64,000 nt of DNA from Magnetovibrio sp. (GCA_026196495.1 JAPHSY010000010.1:1-64000), one strand, 5' to 3'. Numbered from the stretch's first letter, positions 35,882 to 46,615 are shown. The notes: generated by a model not told the origin, from the sequence alone. Program-made: numbers and translations.

Positions 35882-38362
35882 CTAATCACCATGCCCAGAC
35901 TGAACTTTGATAATAGCATTGGTAGGTGGTGGGGGTGGCCCAGCAACAAATGAACGTGCCTTGCTGGCAAATTGACGCAAAGTCCTTGCCACTGCACGGT
36001 TGACTGAACCTATGGGGTATTCGCCGCGGGCATTTTTTTCACCGGCACTTACGCCTGTTAGAATTTCAATGCCTTCATCAATGGTGTTTATGGCCCATAC
36101 ATGGAAAGTGCCTGCTTCCACGGCGGACACAACGTCAGCACGCAACATGAGGTGCTTTACATTTGCAGCGGGGATAATCACACCCTGCGTCCCGGTCAGC
36201 TTGCGATGGGCGCAGATATCAAAGAAGCCTTCGATCTTTTCATTAACCCCGCCAATGGCCTGTACGAAGCCTTTTTGATCTACTGAACCGGTCACTGCTA
36301 TTCCTTGCTTGATCGGAATACCCGAAATTGCTGAAAGCAAGGCATATAACTCAGTTGATGATGCACTATCACCGTCAATGCCACCGTAGGATTGTTCAAA
36401 TACAATTCGCGCAGTCAGGGCCAAAGGCCCGTCTTGGCCAAAGCGAGAAGTGAGGAAGCTTTCCAAAATCATTATCCCCTTAGAATGTAACGGCCCACCC
36501 AATTCCACTTGACGTTCAATATCCACAACATCTCCTTTGCCCATACTCACCGTAGCCGATATGCGCGATGGTCGGCCAAACATGAAGCTGTCCAATTGCA
36601 GTACTGAAAGGGCGTTGGTTTCACCAGTTTTTGTGCCCTCTGTATGGATCACTAAGGTGCCGCGTTGGATTTCCTCCTGCAAGAGTTCGCGGTATCGGTC
36701 AGAGCGATAATTTTTTGCGTCGATGGCTTTTTGGACATGTTTGGCGGAAACAATTTTGGATTTACTTCTTCCCGCCCAATAATTTGCTTCGCGCACCAAG
36801 TCGACTACGCTCGCCATGTGAGTGGTCAATTTTTCAGCATCGCTGGTAAAGCGTGCACCTTGTTCGACGACGCGCGCGACTGCGCTTCTGTCCAAATGAC
36901 GCAGATTTTCGTGCTCCACCTGGCTGGCTAGCAAGCGGGCGTAATTATTGATCCCACTTGCATCACGGTCCATGCGATCAGCAAAGTCGGCAGCGACCTT
37001 GAACAGCTCCTTGAAATCAGGATCGTACATGGACAGCAGAAAATAGAGTATTGGTTCACCCAGCAGAACCACTTTTACGGTGAGTGGAATTGGTTCGGGT
37101 TCCAAGGATACGGTCGTCACCAAGCCTAAAGATTCCGCCGGGCTTTCCATGCGAATATGCCCCGCACGTAAAGCCCGCTTGAGATTTTCCCAGGCAAAGG
37201 GTTGCAACAAAATGCGCCGAGCATCCAAGACCAAATAGCCACCATTGGCACGGTGTAATGCTCCCGGTTTTATCATATTAAAATCGGTGACCAGGGTGCC
37301 CATCTGGCTTAAGTGTTCAATACGGCCTACAAGATTAGGGAGGGAAGGATGCTCTTCTTCAACCAGGGGCGCGCCTTTGTCTGGATTGCCGGAGGCTGAA
37401 GAATAATCCACCAATACATTAACATGATAGCGTCGGAATGAGCCTGAGGATCGGTGCGCACTAAGGCCTTCAACAGGCGCGAGTTGTGTTGATTCTGGTA
37501 CCAACAAAAAATCATCAACATGTTCGATTACGTCATTGCGTACATCTTCCAAGTAGGGCATGACCACATCGACATTGGTCCATTTCATTTCCAATTCTTG
37601 AATTAAGTGACCAACTGCACGTCGCGTGACGTCACGATTGAATGCGCGTAACTTTTCGCGATGCTCTTTTTCCCGTTTTGGGATATGGGCAACAATCTCT
37701 TCCAGCTGATCCTCCAAAGCCTCCAATGCCTTTAAGCGCTTCTTCTTGACGCTTTCAGGTAGATTATTGAAATCATCAGGGCTAAGTACCTCGCCGTTTT
37801 TGGTTGGCATCAAACGCAAACTTGTGGGTGTGCGGACGAGGGCGATTTCCTTTTCTTCGGCGGCTTGATGTAATTTAGTAAAGGCTTCTTCATTTTCATG
37901 TTTCAATTCATCTTCCAGTGCCTGCTTGCGCTGGTTGTAGTCCTCACTTTCAAAGGCTGCGGGTAACGTGGCTTGCAATTCATCGACCAGTCTTTCCATG
38001 TCATGGCGAAGCTCCACAGCCTTGCCCGATGGTAAGCGCAGGGCACGGGGTTTGTGTGTGTCTTCAAAATTATTAACGTAGCACCAGTCATCAGGTGTTG
38101 GCTGTTTTCCGGCCTCTTGTTCCAAATAACGCCGAACTGTAGAAGATTTACCTGTGCCTTCGGGACCAAAAGCGAACAGGTTGTATCCATCGTGCAGCAT
38201 GCCTATGGCAAAACGGATGGCTTCTACGGCACGGTCCTGACCAATTATGCCTTCCAGTGGTTTGATATCTGCAGTTGTTTTGAAATCAAGGTCGTTAACT
38301 GGACAATGTGTGTAGAGCTGTGCGGCATCCAGAGCTTTGAGGGTTTTGATATCACTGTTCAT
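35882..38362 (-). CDS. Lon-family (LonB/YcbZ-like) ATP-dependent protease
   Basis: 826 residues. It lacks the N-terminal LAN substrate domain of LonA. Walker A is GPEGTGKS (66-73). A long coiled, charged insertion (about 105-245) follows. The AAA+ part continues to about 560, and the C-terminal S16 peptidase domain has catalytic S666 (GIDGDSAS) and K709 (GGVNEKIEGF), 43 residues apart as in E. coli Lon. Ends in a Pro-rich tail. It lies inside the segment bounded by tRNA-Glu and its decayed copy, so it is probably acquired. Confidence 0.9.
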   Translation of the reverse strand: MNSDIKTLKALDAAQLYTHCPVNDLDFKTTADIKPLEGIIGQDRAVEAIRFAIGMLHDGYNLFAFGPEGTGKSSTVRRYLEQEAGKQPTPDDWCYVNNFEDTHKPRALRLPSGKAVELRHDMERLVDELQATLPAAFESEDYNQRKQALEDELKHENEEAFTKLHQAAEEKEIALVRTPTSLRLMPTKNGEVLSPDDFNNLPESVKKKRLKALEALEDQLEEIVAHIPKREKEHREKLRAFNRDVTRRAVGHLIQELEMKWTNVDVVMPYLEDVRNDVIEHVDDFLLVPESTQLAPVEGLSAHRSSGSFRRYHVNVLVDYSSASGNPDKGAPLVEEEHPSLPNLVGRIEHLSQMGTLVTDFNMIKPGALHRANGGYLVLDARRILLQPFAWENLKRALRAGHIRMESPAESLGLVTTVSLEPEPIPLTVKVVLLGEPILYFLLSMYDPDFKELFKVAADFADRMDRDASGINNYARLLASQVEHENLRHLDRSAVARVVEQGARFTSDAEKLTTHMASVVDLVREANYWAGRSKSKIVSAKHVQKAIDAKNYRSDRYRELLQEEIQRGTLVIHTEGTKTGETNALSVLQLDSFMFGRPSRISATVSMGKGDVVDIERQVELGGPLHSKGIMILESFLTSRFGQDGPLALTARIVFEQSYGGIDGDSASSTELYALLSAISGIPIKQGIAVTGSVDQKGFVQAIGGVNEKIEGFFDICAHRKLTGTQGVIIPAANVKHLMLRADVVSAVEAGTFHVWAINTIDEGIEILTGVSAGEKNARGEYPIGSVNRAVARTLRQFASKARSFVAGPPPPPTNAIIKVQSGHGD

Positions 38363-38512
38363 GCTTCTTCTCCGGCCTCAGTCAGTGCTCTATGTTTGAT
38401 CCAAGAAATTGTAGCTGTAGCAAAGGTGAAGTCTATAAACATCCGATCATGAGGGTTCATAAAATTGGGCCTGAATTTGACCAACCAGTTCAATTTAAGG
38501 GCGCTATTAATT

Positions 38513-39730
38513 TTAGACCAGTATTTCGAATCCCAGCAAAACAATTGAACTGCTGGCACCAACAACAGGAGCCCAGATTGGTGCGGAAAAACTCAAATCG
38601 GTTCTTGGGTTGTTTTGTTTAAGACGAATCAAAGACACATTAACCACCATAAATATAAATAAAAGCATCGCGCTGGTGGCCCTTGCAAGGGTTTCAAACT
38701 CCACCGCTGTCGTTAGCACAAAAACGATTACACCGACCATCAGTGTCGCTTTTAAGGGGGTGCGACGCCCCGTATGGATTTCAGATAAGAATTTTGGCAA
38801 CCACCCACGCCGTGACATACCATAGGTGATGCGTGCCATCAGAATGATCTCGATCAGTACGCCATTGAGTGTTGCAGTTAAGGCAATGAGGGCAAAAAAT
38901 GCCATGTTTGGTTTCTCACACCCCACCACCAAACAAAGTGGTGCATCTGATGCTGCCAAATCAATCGGGGCAATGTTTAACACTGCGATTAAGACAACCA
39001 ATATGTAGAGGACGGCAGAAATTATGATCGATAGAACAACAGCGTGCGGCAGTGTGTGCCCAACATTTTTTGTTTCTTCTGCCATGTTCACGATGGTTTC
39101 AAAACCGGTGAAGGCAAAGAATGCAAGGAAAGTCCCACCCATGACGCCAGTCCAGGCAAGGTTGTCAGTGGGCCACATTTCTTCTAGGCGGACCCCCAGG
39201 TTTTCCAGGGCTGGAAAGCCGACTGTGATGACGATGACCAAGCCCCCCATTTCCAGCAACGTCATGGCACCGGCAATATAAACACTTTCCTTGACCCCCC
39301 AGCACGCCAATGCAGCAAAAAGTAGGATTACTCCGCCACTGGCGACCGGTAATGGAATGTCTATTAAAGGTAATATGTAACCAGCACCCCCGCGTGCCAC
39401 ACTGGCCGCGGCAACCATGGCGACAGCTAAGGTCAGAAAGCCGGTCAGGCGTCCCACCCAATTGCTTTTAAACCCTTCTCGTGCGTAAGCGGCTGCGCCT
39501 GCGGCTTCAGGAAAGCGTTGCCCCAGTTCTGCATAACTGAGCCCTGTAAATGCCGCCATAACGCCCGCCAGCAAAAAAGCCAGCGGTGCAGCCATGCCAG
39601 CCCGTCCGGCAACGGCACCGACCAGTACGTAAATGCCTGCACCTATAATGGTGCCAAGGCCGTAAAGCGTGAGACTGGTTAGGCCCAAGACGCGTTTTAA
39701 ATTTGGTCTGGTAGAATTTCCTACAGTCAT
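38513..39730 (-). CDS. APC-family amino-acid permease
   Basis: 405 residues with about 11-12 membrane helices. The first helix carries the family's unwound G-x-G motif (LYGLGTIIGAGIYVLVGAVA), and GFETIVNMAEETKN marks the helix-6/7 region with its conserved Glu. Inner-membrane amino-acid or polyamine uptake or exchange; substrate unknown. Second gene of the presumed inserted segment, transcribed toward the Lon-like gene but 150 bases away. Confidence 0.88.
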   Translation of the reverse strand: MTVGNSTRPNLKRVLGLTSLTLYGLGTIIGAGIYVLVGAVAGRAGMAAPLAFLLAGVMAAFTGLSYAELGQRFPEAAGAAAYAREGFKSNWVGRLTGFLTLAVAMVAAASVARGGAGYILPLIDIPLPVASGGVILLFAALACWGVKESVYIAGAMTLLEMGGLVIVITVGFPALENLGVRLEEMWPTDNLAWTGVMGGTFLAFFAFTGFETIVNMAEETKNVGHTLPHAVVLSIIISAVLYILVVLIAVLNIAPIDLAASDAPLCLVVGCEKPNMAFFALIALTATLNGVLIEIILMARITYGMSRRGWLPKFLSEIHTGRRTPLKATLMVGVIVFVLTTAVEFETLARATSAMLLFIFMVVNVSLIRLKQNNPRTDLSFSAPIWAPVVGASSSIVLLGFEILV

Positions 39731-40174
39731 AGTCCAAAGTTGGATTAGCCTAAGCAGGCTGTCAACGTCCCATTAGTGGGTCTTATCATCAGTGCTGTCA
39801 GATGTAAGCTAACTGGTGGGAATTGAATTACACACATCAGTTCCTTAATTACCGCTATGGGTTACAAGCCGACGTAGCCGCAAGTCCCCAAAGAGGTTTG
39901 CTCAATCCTCTAAAGCAGACACTTACAGTGTTAAGAGGGGGCATCAGATAACTTGGATTAAGTCACGTCCTGTATTGGTATGTCGCTTTACGTACCTTAG
40001 TCGTTGGAAACTTGAGGCAAACTGGGGAAAGTTGCCGCCTTTAACGGCGGCAACACGAGTTTGAATACCGTAGGGGTCGCCAGGCATGCGCTAAGCAACT
40101 GATGTCCTTAAAAACATATGTATATTAATAGCTTCCGGATTTCGGCTGTTGCACTTTTCTGCTACACCTGAGGC
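39731..40174. other. 444-base gene-free junction holding the decayed attachment site
   Basis: No gene is visible between the permease start and the integrase remnant. The stretch contains the damaged tRNA-Glu 3' copy (40038-40082) and, before it, low-complexity AT/GC mixed DNA without recognised features. Confidence 0.6.
40038..40082 (+). repeat. Degenerate copy of the tRNA-Glu 3' end (att-like direct repeat)
   Basis: 45 bases matching 35471-35515 at 41 positions, including the terminal gtaggggtcgcca. The four changes fall in the anticodon loop and T arm, as expected for a copy no longer under selection. The upstream part has become a new 9-base-pair hairpin (gttgccgcc / ggcggcaac, 40031-40054). 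Same orientation as the tRNA, so the pair fits an attL/attR pair flanking about 4.5 kb. Confidence 0.85.
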
Positions 40175-40390
40175 ATGACAGATATGGCAAAATTTCGTGG
40201 ATTGACCAAACGCTCTGGTTCACAGAACTGGTACGTTAGGCGCAAAATTCCTCTTTCAGCACAGCCTTTCTATCCCTCCAAGTCGGATATCGTCTGGAGA
40301 AGTACAGGCACTCCTGACCACAAGGAGGCCAAGAAGCAGTCATTAATTAAAACCACCAGTTCACCCATATATTTTGACGACGGACAATGA
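40175..40390 (+). pseudogene. Truncated tyrosine-recombinase (integrase) N-terminus
   Basis: 71 codons. The first 55 or so residues match the start of DUF6538-type phage integrases: a short lead, then R-G-L-x-x-R-x-G-S-Q-N-W-Y-V-R-R-K-I-P, a substrate-like S-T-G-T-P-D and E-A-K-K. Reading then turns random and stops, so the core-binding and catalytic R-H-R-Y domains are missing. It lies 92 bases after the att-like repeat, the usual place of an integrase gene next to its tRNA. Confidence 0.75.
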
Positions 40391-40403
40391 GCAGATATTT
40401 CCA

Positions 40404-41630
40404 CTAACGCATATTGGTTTGAAGATTACGAGCAACAATTTTGACCCCGTCGTTTACTCGATCACTTGGGTGACTGATAACTTTTACAGCCTCGCTAAGG
40501 CCACTCAGGACTTGGACCGTGCGCCCATTGGTATGCCCTATTGTGATTGTCGTTAGCTTCGCTGTACCATTGTCATCAATAAATACAGCCCAGTCTTCTC
40601 CATTGCGGAACAAAGCACCAACAGGAATTTGTAGAACATTATCATTTTGCCATTCACGAATCTGGGCCTCAACACGGAAACCATGGCCCAATTCAGCCCA
40701 GTCTTCAGGCGTACCTACAAAATCAATAATCACGTTTACACGCTGTTCTTCGATGCCAAGAGCTGAGATTTTGGTATAGCCGTATGGCTCAATCCGACGA
40801 ACTTGTCCCTTAAGTGTTTTTGTACCACCCCAGCCATCAATATTAACCGTTGCGCCTTCACGGATTCTGACAGCATCAGAAGAGAGAAGATCGACGACAA
40901 TCTCCATACGGGTGGGGTCGCCAATTTCTATCAACGGACTGGCAATCTCAATGACACCTTCACTTTCGCGCAGTACGCGCAAAACCTTTCCGCTTACAGG
41001 TGCGCGAACCTCAACACAACACGATGGTTTATGTGCGCTAACATTGGCAGGATTGATCAAGGCGGCACGTGCTGTTTCCAGTTCAAAAGCACGAACTTTA
41101 AGTGTGGCAAGCGCACTGTCGACAGCCGCGACATGCGTTGCAACTTCCAACTCAGCCTGATCAAATTCTCGTTCAGAAATGGTCTGTTTGGCAAACAAAT
41201 CGCGAGCCCGGCGTGAATTGGCTTGAGCAAATCTCAGCTCTGCTTGAAAGCGTTTAAGTTCTGCTTGGGCTAAAGAGCTGGCAGCTTCGGCAGCTTTGAC
41301 GGCGGCTTCAGCTTGGGCTTGCGCGCGAGCATCTAGGAACTGTGGTTGGGACGGCTCAATCGTCGCCAGAAGCGTTTGGTCGGAAATTACGTCATCGCCG
41401 ACATGAACCTCCACACGCTGGATTCGTCCAGATACAGGGGCCGAAACAGTATACATATCATGGACACGGGTGCGCCCTTCTCCGTCAACGGTGACTTCCA
41501 TCGGTGCGTGTTGAACCCTTTTGAGGTCAACCGCCACTGGGGCAGGTGTAAATGCCCATAACAGTACTGTCACGCATAAGATGCCGGCAAAAAAGACAGT
41601 GAGAATTTTCTTTATGTATGAGGTAGCCAT
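40404..41630 (-). CDS. HlyD/RND-type periplasmic adaptor of an efflux system
   Basis: 408 residues: N-terminal membrane anchor (about 8-28), lipoyl half-motif (RVHDMYTVSAPVSGRIQRV), long coiled-coil hairpin (about 95-195), second lipoyl half (VEVRAPVSGKVLRVL) and beta-barrel region. Works with the adjacent FtsX-like permease and ATPase to couple inner-membrane transport to an outer-membrane channel, MacAB/DevBCA style. Last gene of the ATPase-permease-adaptor operon. Confidence 0.92.
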   Translation of the reverse strand: MATSYIKKILTVFFAGILCVTVLLWAFTPAPVAVDLKRVQHAPMEVTVDGEGRTRVHDMYTVSAPVSGRIQRVEVHVGDDVISDQTLLATIEPSQPQFLDARAQAQAEAAVKAAEAASSLAQAELKRFQAELRFAQANSRRARDLFAKQTISEREFDQAELEVATHVAAVDSALATLKVRAFELETARAALINPANVSAHKPSCCVEVRAPVSGKVLRVLRESEGVIEIASPLIEIGDPTRMEIVVDLLSSDAVRIREGATVNIDGWGGTKTLKGQVRRIEPYGYTKISALGIEEQRVNVIIDFVGTPEDWAELGHGFRVEAQIREWQNDNVLQIPVGALFRNGEDWAVFIDDNGTAKLTTITIGHTNGRTVQVLSGLSEAVKVISHPSDRVNDGVKIVARNLQTNMR

Positions 41631-41656
41631 TCTGGTTCCCTTATTATCTCGTTTTC

Positions 41657-44020
41657 TTATTCTCTTGTTTTCAGGGCTTCGACCAAATCTAAGTTATCAA
41701 GTTTTCGCCGCACAATTAGACCTGAGATGGTGACGGAAATAAGTACAATAACAATAGATAAGGCAATGGTAGCACGATCCACAATGAGAGGCATGCGGAA
41801 CAGTTCGGTATCCATTAGTACCGTCCACATCACAGCTTGACCATAACCGATCAGGCAGCCCAGTGGCAGTGCGGCTATTGTCAATACGCCAACTTCACCC
41901 AACAGGATGTAGGAGGCTTCACCCCTGGTGAAACCAAGTACCCGCAGGCTGGCCAATTCACGAGCGCGTTCGGATAAGGAAATACGTGCTGAATTGTAAA
42001 CCACACCAAAGGCAATGATGGTGGCAAATGCGACATAAAATGTAATCATCAATCCAATGTTTTCTTCGACCGTATCTTGGAAACTTTGCACCAATACGCC
42101 CTGGATAGAAACGGCGGCAATTGATGGTATGTTTTTCAATTCTCGATAAAGTGTATCCGCCTGAATCGGGTCAATAAGCAAAGTTGCGCCGTTAACCGTT
42201 GGCTGTTCACCCAATAAACGATTAAGTGCAGTCAGATCCATGTAAACAGGGGTAGATATATATTCTTCAATTAGGGCCGTAACCGGTAATGTGACAATTG
42301 GACGGCGGCCTTCTTTGACTTCGACAGTGATCATGTCGCCAAGGCCGACACCGAGAATATTCGCCATTTTGGTTGATAGTGCCAAACCATGGGTGGGAAG
42401 CTTTATGGGGTTAAAGTCCGTGCCCAATTGACGAAACATTTTAGCATCGGCATCAAGGCCCATAATGTTTTCGTAACGCTCGAGATGCCCAACAATGAGG
42501 CGGACAGGCACTGATCGGAACGGTTCGACGGCAAGAACACCGGGCAAGCGTTTTATCTCTGTTATGCTCGAAGCGTTACGTACGTCCACAAAGCTCAACA
42601 TCACGTCTTGGCGTTGCGTTTGAAAGAATTGAATATCGATAAGCTGTTTAAGTGATTCGTTGAAAAAAAGTGTGCCGATCAAGATGGATACTGCGAGTGC
42701 CGTGCCAAGCACACTCAGTCCAGAACGCACGGGCCAACGTAGGGTATGGCGCAGGATCATGCGGTTGGGTTCGCTCAAACCTTTCAATTGAAGCAAGCGT
42801 TCGATCCAAGCCGTTCGGTACGATGTTGGTGGTGGAGGTGTCATTGCAACGGCGGGCATCAGGCGCTGAACACGCCAAACCGACGTCAACGTCCCCACAA
42901 GCCCAATGGCAATGCTGATCAAAGCAGCCGTAATATAAAGTGAGCCATCAATAATGTAGTGAAGGAATGGTAGGCGGAAGTACTCTGTATAAAGTTCTGT
43001 CATGCCGCGGCCCAGCCATGTGCCAAACCCGAGCCCTATAAAAATGCCAAGGAAGATAATGACCATTACGAACTTGACGTATAGCCAAGCAGCAGCAGTG
43101 TCGGAATACCCAAATGCTTTGAGCAGTCCAATCTGTTCACGTTCAGTTTCAATTAGGCGCGAAACCACAATGTGCAGTAAAAACGCCGCAACGCCCAAAA
43201 ATAAAGGAGGTATAGCGTTGCCCATGGCGCGCAGCTGATCGATCTCATTGTTTACAAACCAGTTTGATATTTGATCTTTGCGGCCATAAGCACGGATACC
43301 GCCATACGGTTCAGAGAGTCTTTCAAGGGCATCTATTACGTCTGCTTCAATGGCGCCGCGTTGCAATGTCACCGTGGCTTCGGTGAAGGAGCTACCAAGA
43401 TCAAATGCCGCTTCCAGTGCTTTTTTGCCCATCCAGATAATGCCGAAGCGTTTATCGTCGGGCATTAAGGCTCCGGGGCCCAGTGCGTAGATGTATTCGG
43501 GTGAAAGTACGATGCCGACAATTGTCAGTTTGCGTTTGTGTCCGTTAATGATGGCGGAAAAATGGCTGCCGAGCTCAAAGTTGTTGGCCGTAGCAAAGGC
43601 TTCGTTGACAAGAACTTCGTCAGGGCGACCCGGTGTGAGCAAACGACCCTGGCGTAAGTGCAATACGTTAAGGATCTGCTCCCCCGTTTCCGGTAATGAA
43701 ATGATTCGTCCCGAAGCTGGTTCCAAAAGTCCTGGGATATCCAACGACACATTTTTTGCAATACGGAGATCGACGGTTTCGACCCCAGGAATGGCAGCGA
43801 TCTTAGCCTTGAGGTGTTCTGGTGCACGTTTTAGTGGGGCAAAGACTTGAACAAAGCGGTTGCGTTCGTAATAAGCATCGCGCGCTCCTTCAAGTGAATA
43901 GAGCGTGCCTAAACTCATGATGTAAACGGCAACACCAGAACCGATAATCAATGCGATTGCCAGGGCTTGGCCCTTGATGCGCCAAAGATCGCGTATAATT
44001 TTTCGGTTCAGAGGTGTCAT
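41657..44020 (-). CDS. Large FtsX-like ABC permease
   Basis: 787 residues with two FtsX repeats: N-terminal helix (about 18-38), periplasmic domain, three helices (about 265-390), second N-terminal-type helix (about 425), periplasmic domain, three helices at the end (about 655-775). This duplicated layout matches lipoprotein-type or lipid-type exporters of the type VII ABC (MacB-like) superfamily. Starts 6 bases after the ATPase gene. Confidence 0.9.
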   Translation of the reverse strand: MTPLNRKIIRDLWRIKGQALAIALIIGSGVAVYIMSLGTLYSLEGARDAYYERNRFVQVFAPLKRAPEHLKAKIAAIPGVETVDLRIAKNVSLDIPGLLEPASGRIISLPETGEQILNVLHLRQGRLLTPGRPDEVLVNEAFATANNFELGSHFSAIINGHKRKLTIVGIVLSPEYIYALGPGALMPDDKRFGIIWMGKKALEAAFDLGSSFTEATVTLQRGAIEADVIDALERLSEPYGGIRAYGRKDQISNWFVNNEIDQLRAMGNAIPPLFLGVAAFLLHIVVSRLIETEREQIGLLKAFGYSDTAAAWLYVKFVMVIIFLGIFIGLGFGTWLGRGMTELYTEYFRLPFLHYIIDGSLYITAALISIAIGLVGTLTSVWRVQRLMPAVAMTPPPPTSYRTAWIERLLQLKGLSEPNRMILRHTLRWPVRSGLSVLGTALAVSILIGTLFFNESLKQLIDIQFFQTQRQDVMLSFVDVRNASSITEIKRLPGVLAVEPFRSVPVRLIVGHLERYENIMGLDADAKMFRQLGTDFNPIKLPTHGLALSTKMANILGVGLGDMITVEVKEGRRPIVTLPVTALIEEYISTPVYMDLTALNRLLGEQPTVNGATLLIDPIQADTLYRELKNIPSIAAVSIQGVLVQSFQDTVEENIGLMITFYVAFATIIAFGVVYNSARISLSERARELASLRVLGFTRGEASYILLGEVGVLTIAALPLGCLIGYGQAVMWTVLMDTELFRMPLIVDRATIALSIVIVLISVTISGLIVRRKLDNLDLVEALKTRE

Positions 44021-44026
44021 AACGGT

Positions 44027-44770
44027 TCACCAACTCAAATCACTAACTGATCGTCGGGTTTTATTGGTTCGTATATCAACAATATTTCCGTCAGCAAAGG
44101 TCATCACCCGGTCAGCCATATCGGCAATGATTGCATTGTGGGTGATCAGGACTGTGGTAGTTCCCATTGTTCGGTTGGTTTGCTCAATAGCTTGTAGAAC
44201 TCGTAATCCTGTCTTGCTATCCAGCGCCCCGGTGGGTTCATCACACATTAAAATATCCGGACGTTTGGCGATAGCACGGGCGATGGCAACGCGCTGTTGC
44301 TCGCCACCAGATAACTGGGCAGGGAAATGATCCATACGCTCTGCAAGCCCGACCATGCCAAGGGCTTCTTCGGCCGATAGCGGGTTGGACGCAATCTCGG
44401 TAACGATGGTGACGTTTTCACGGGCCGTAAGACTGGGAATGAGGTTATAGAACTGAAAAACAAAACCAACATGATTGCGGCGATAGGCAGTTAATCCGCG
44501 ATTGTCGAAAGCCGTGAGTTCATTGTCACGGAAAAACACTCGGCCAGAGGTCGGACTGTCAAGACCACCGAGGATATTGAGCAGGGTCGATTTTCCACTA
44601 CCTGATGGCCCCAGCAAGACCACCAATTCCCCTTCGTGCAGCTCAAGATCCACGCCCCGTAAAGCCTGAATAATGACTTCTCCAGTGTGATATTCCTTGG
44701 TGATATCAAGGGCTGAAAGTGTCACTTGATTTTCACTCTTGGACTGCTGTTTATCATGCTTAGCTATCAT
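44027..44770 (-). CDS. ABC transporter ATPase (LolD/MacB type)
   Basis: 247 residues. Walker [10 protein letters not shown] (54-62), Q loop in [13 protein letters not shown], signature [14 protein letters not shown], Walker [13 protein letters not shown] and H loop LITHN. First gene of the exporter operon, followed closely by the permease and the HlyD-type adaptor. Diverges from the zinc-uptake operon. Confidence 0.94.
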   Translation of the reverse strand: MIAKHDKQQSKSENQVTLSALDITKEYHTGEVIIQALRGVDLELHEGELVVLLGPSGSGKSTLLNILGGLDSPTSGRVFFRDNELTAFDNRGLTAYRRNHVGFVFQFYNLIPSLTARENVTIVTEIASNPLSAEEALGMVGLAERMDHFPAQLSGGEQQRVAIARAIAKRPDILMCDEPTGALDSKTGLRVLQAIEQTNRTMGTTTVLITHNAIIADMADRVMTFADGNIVDIRTNKTRRSVSDLSW

Positions 44771-45237
44771 CTAATCACTCGCAATGGATGTATATATTCA
44801 GTCTATCACCATGTCGCGGCAAATACCCGCTTTGGGTCAGAAACAGTTTAAATCGATAGTGCCGACTTAGGTCCTCTTTTATGTGTTAAGTGGTCATTAT
44901 CTCGATGAGGGTATAGGAGTGGTGTTTGCTCCTTGAAACGGGCGCTAAAGCGTATGCCTGTGCTTATTCCCACAAGTCTCAGCAGCTCAATACTCAATCC
45001 GGAGGCTTTATCTATTTATCCAAATTTGAAACAGGGAGGGGACGGGGAAATTTGGGCTAGACCTTGATTAATTTATGTTCAGTTGCGGGTCAAATATATA
45101 TGTTATAACATAACATTTTTATGAACTGAGGCGAACGCCATGTCTCCATCACATAGATGTCTGAAAGGCCAAATCCAACTTCATTATCTGTGAGACGTTT
45201 ATCGTTTGTCGGGGAAAGGTTAATTAGGAGAGCGTTA
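44771..45237. other. 467-base divergent promoter region between exporter and zinc-uptake operons
   Basis: Contains the Zur-type palindrome at 45100-45116 and a 17-codon frame at 45141-45194 with a gaggcg ribosome binding site that may be a leader peptide. Otherwise no gene or RNA is recognised. Confidence 0.6.
45100..45116. promoter_or_regulatory. Zur box upstream of the zrgA-like operon
   Basis: ATGTTAT-AAC-ATAACAT, perfect 7-base arms, containing the self-complementary core tgttataaca. It matches the classic Zur operator pattern (ATGTTATA...TATAACAT). It lies 122 bases before the zrgA start. Zinc-loaded Zur should repress the operon. Confidence 0.85.
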
Positions 45238-45864
45238 ATGTTTTTTTCCAATATGTTGCGATTACTTTTTGTTGTTGCTTTGGTTCCTGTATCTACGAGT
45301 TTTGCACAGGAAGGGCAAAATAGAGCTCTCGGTGCCCATGAGCATGGTCATGGCAAAATGATGATTGCCCAGGACGAGTTGGAACTGTTGGTCGAGTTGC
45401 ATTTGCCCGGTGTTGACGTGGTCGGATTTGAGCATGTCCCGGAAAACCACGAGCAGGAACATGTCGTGGAATTGGCGCTTAACAATCTCAAGAATGCATC
45501 ACTCTGGCTGCGTTTAACGGAGTCGGCGAAGTGCCAAATTGAAGATGCGCATGTTTCTTCGCCTTTCGCCGTTGGTCAGGACGACCATAAGGATGAGGGG
45601 CCCCAAGGTGCACATGGTGATCACGCCCACGATTCTGCCGACAAGCATGATGACAGCCATGACGATGAACACGCAGACGTCATTCACAGCGAGTTTAGCG
45701 GGAAATATCACTTTCACTGCGAAGCACCGGATAAACTGAATGAGGTGGATGTTGGTCTATTCAATCTCTTCCCGTCTTTGGAAGAAATTGATTTTCAAGC
45801 TGTGATGACGAAGGGGCAATATGCTGGAAAGCTTGATGCAGCCCAATCTCGTATTCGTTTTTAG
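45238..45864 (+). CDS. zrgA: ZrgA/DUF2796 zinc-binding periplasmic protein
   Basis: 208 residues from ATG 45238, preceded by aggag. A signal peptide ends near residue 23 (TSFAQ). The DUF2796 pattern opens with AHEHGHGKM, then a VDVVGFEH strand and a closing region on both sides of a His/Asp-rich zinc-catching stretch (about residues 118-152, many H-D-D-H units). In Vibrio cholerae, ZrgA belongs to the Zur-regulated ZrgABCDE zinc uptake system. First gene of this operon, downstream of a Zur box. Confidence 0.88.
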   Translation: MFFSNMLRLLFVVALVPVSTSFAQEGQNRALGAHEHGHGKMMIAQDELELLVELHLPGVDVVGFEHVPENHEQEHVVELALNNLKNASLWLRLTESAKCQIEDAHVSSPFAVGQDDHKDEGPQGAHGDHAHDSADKHDDSHDDEHADVIHSEFSGKYHFHCEAPDKLNEVDVGLFNLFPSLEEIDFQAVMTKGQYAGKLDAAQSRIRF

Positions 45865-45895
45865 TTCAAGATCATTTCCGGGAGACGTTGTTGGT

Positions 45896-46615
45896 ATGTC
45901 AGATGTCCAGATACCTCTTGTTGAAGTTTCAAACCTACGGTTTCGTTGGCTCCGTAAAGGAACAGACATTTTGAGTATCGAAAATTTAACGGTACAAAAA
46001 GGCGAACGCTTGTTCGTTAAGGGCAACTCGGGAAGTGGAAAGACAACACTGCTCAACATCATTGCTGGCATTATCACACCGCAAAACGGAAGTGTGAAGA
46101 TATTGGATGAGACCATAAGCAGCATGTCATCTTGGAAGCGGGATGGCTTTCGTGCCCAACATATTGGCATCGTTTTTCAAATATTTAACCTGATCCCATA
46201 CCTCTCACTCGTCGACAACGTGATCTTACCGTGCCATTTCTCAGCACCGCGAAGAAAAAGGGCGTTGGAGAGATCCTCGACATTGATCGAAGAGGCATCC
46301 CGGTTGCTCGAGCATTTAGGACTAGATATTAACAATCTTGCGGATCAACCTGTCAGTCGTCTCAGTGTAGGACAACAGCAACGTGTTGCGGTTGCCAGGG
46401 CTTTGATGGGGGGACCGGAATTGGTGATTGCTGATGAACCGACGTCGGCACTGGATGCGAATGCCCGCAGTGCATTTTTGAAATTGCTGTTTCGGGAAGT
46501 CGAGGACAGCAATGCCAGCCTGATCTTTGTAAGCCATGACGCGAGTCTGGAACCGTATTTTGAGCGCTCTATACATTTGGACAAAATCAATCATACAGGC
46601 CCGAGGGCAACATGA
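45896..46615 (+). CDS. ABC transporter ATPase of the Zrg zinc system
   Basis: 239 residues from ATG 45896 (MSDVQIPLVEV). Walker A GNSGSGKTT (43-51), Q loop VFQIFNLIPYLS, signature LSVGQQQRVAVARAL with Val in place of the usual Gly, Walker B LVIADEPTSALD and H loop FVSHD. It overlaps the permease start by 4 bases, so they are translationally coupled. Confidence 0.92.
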   Translation: MSDVQIPLVEVSNLRFRWLRKGTDILSIENLTVQKGERLFVKGNSGSGKTTLLNIIAGIITPQNGSVKILDETISSMSSWKRDGFRAQHIGIVFQIFNLIPYLSLVDNVILPCHFSAPRRKRALERSSTLIEEASRLLEHLGLDINNLADQPVSRLSVGQQQRVAVARALMGGPELVIADEPTSALDANARSAFLKLLFREVEDSNASLIFVSHDASLEPYFERSIHLDKINHTGPRAT

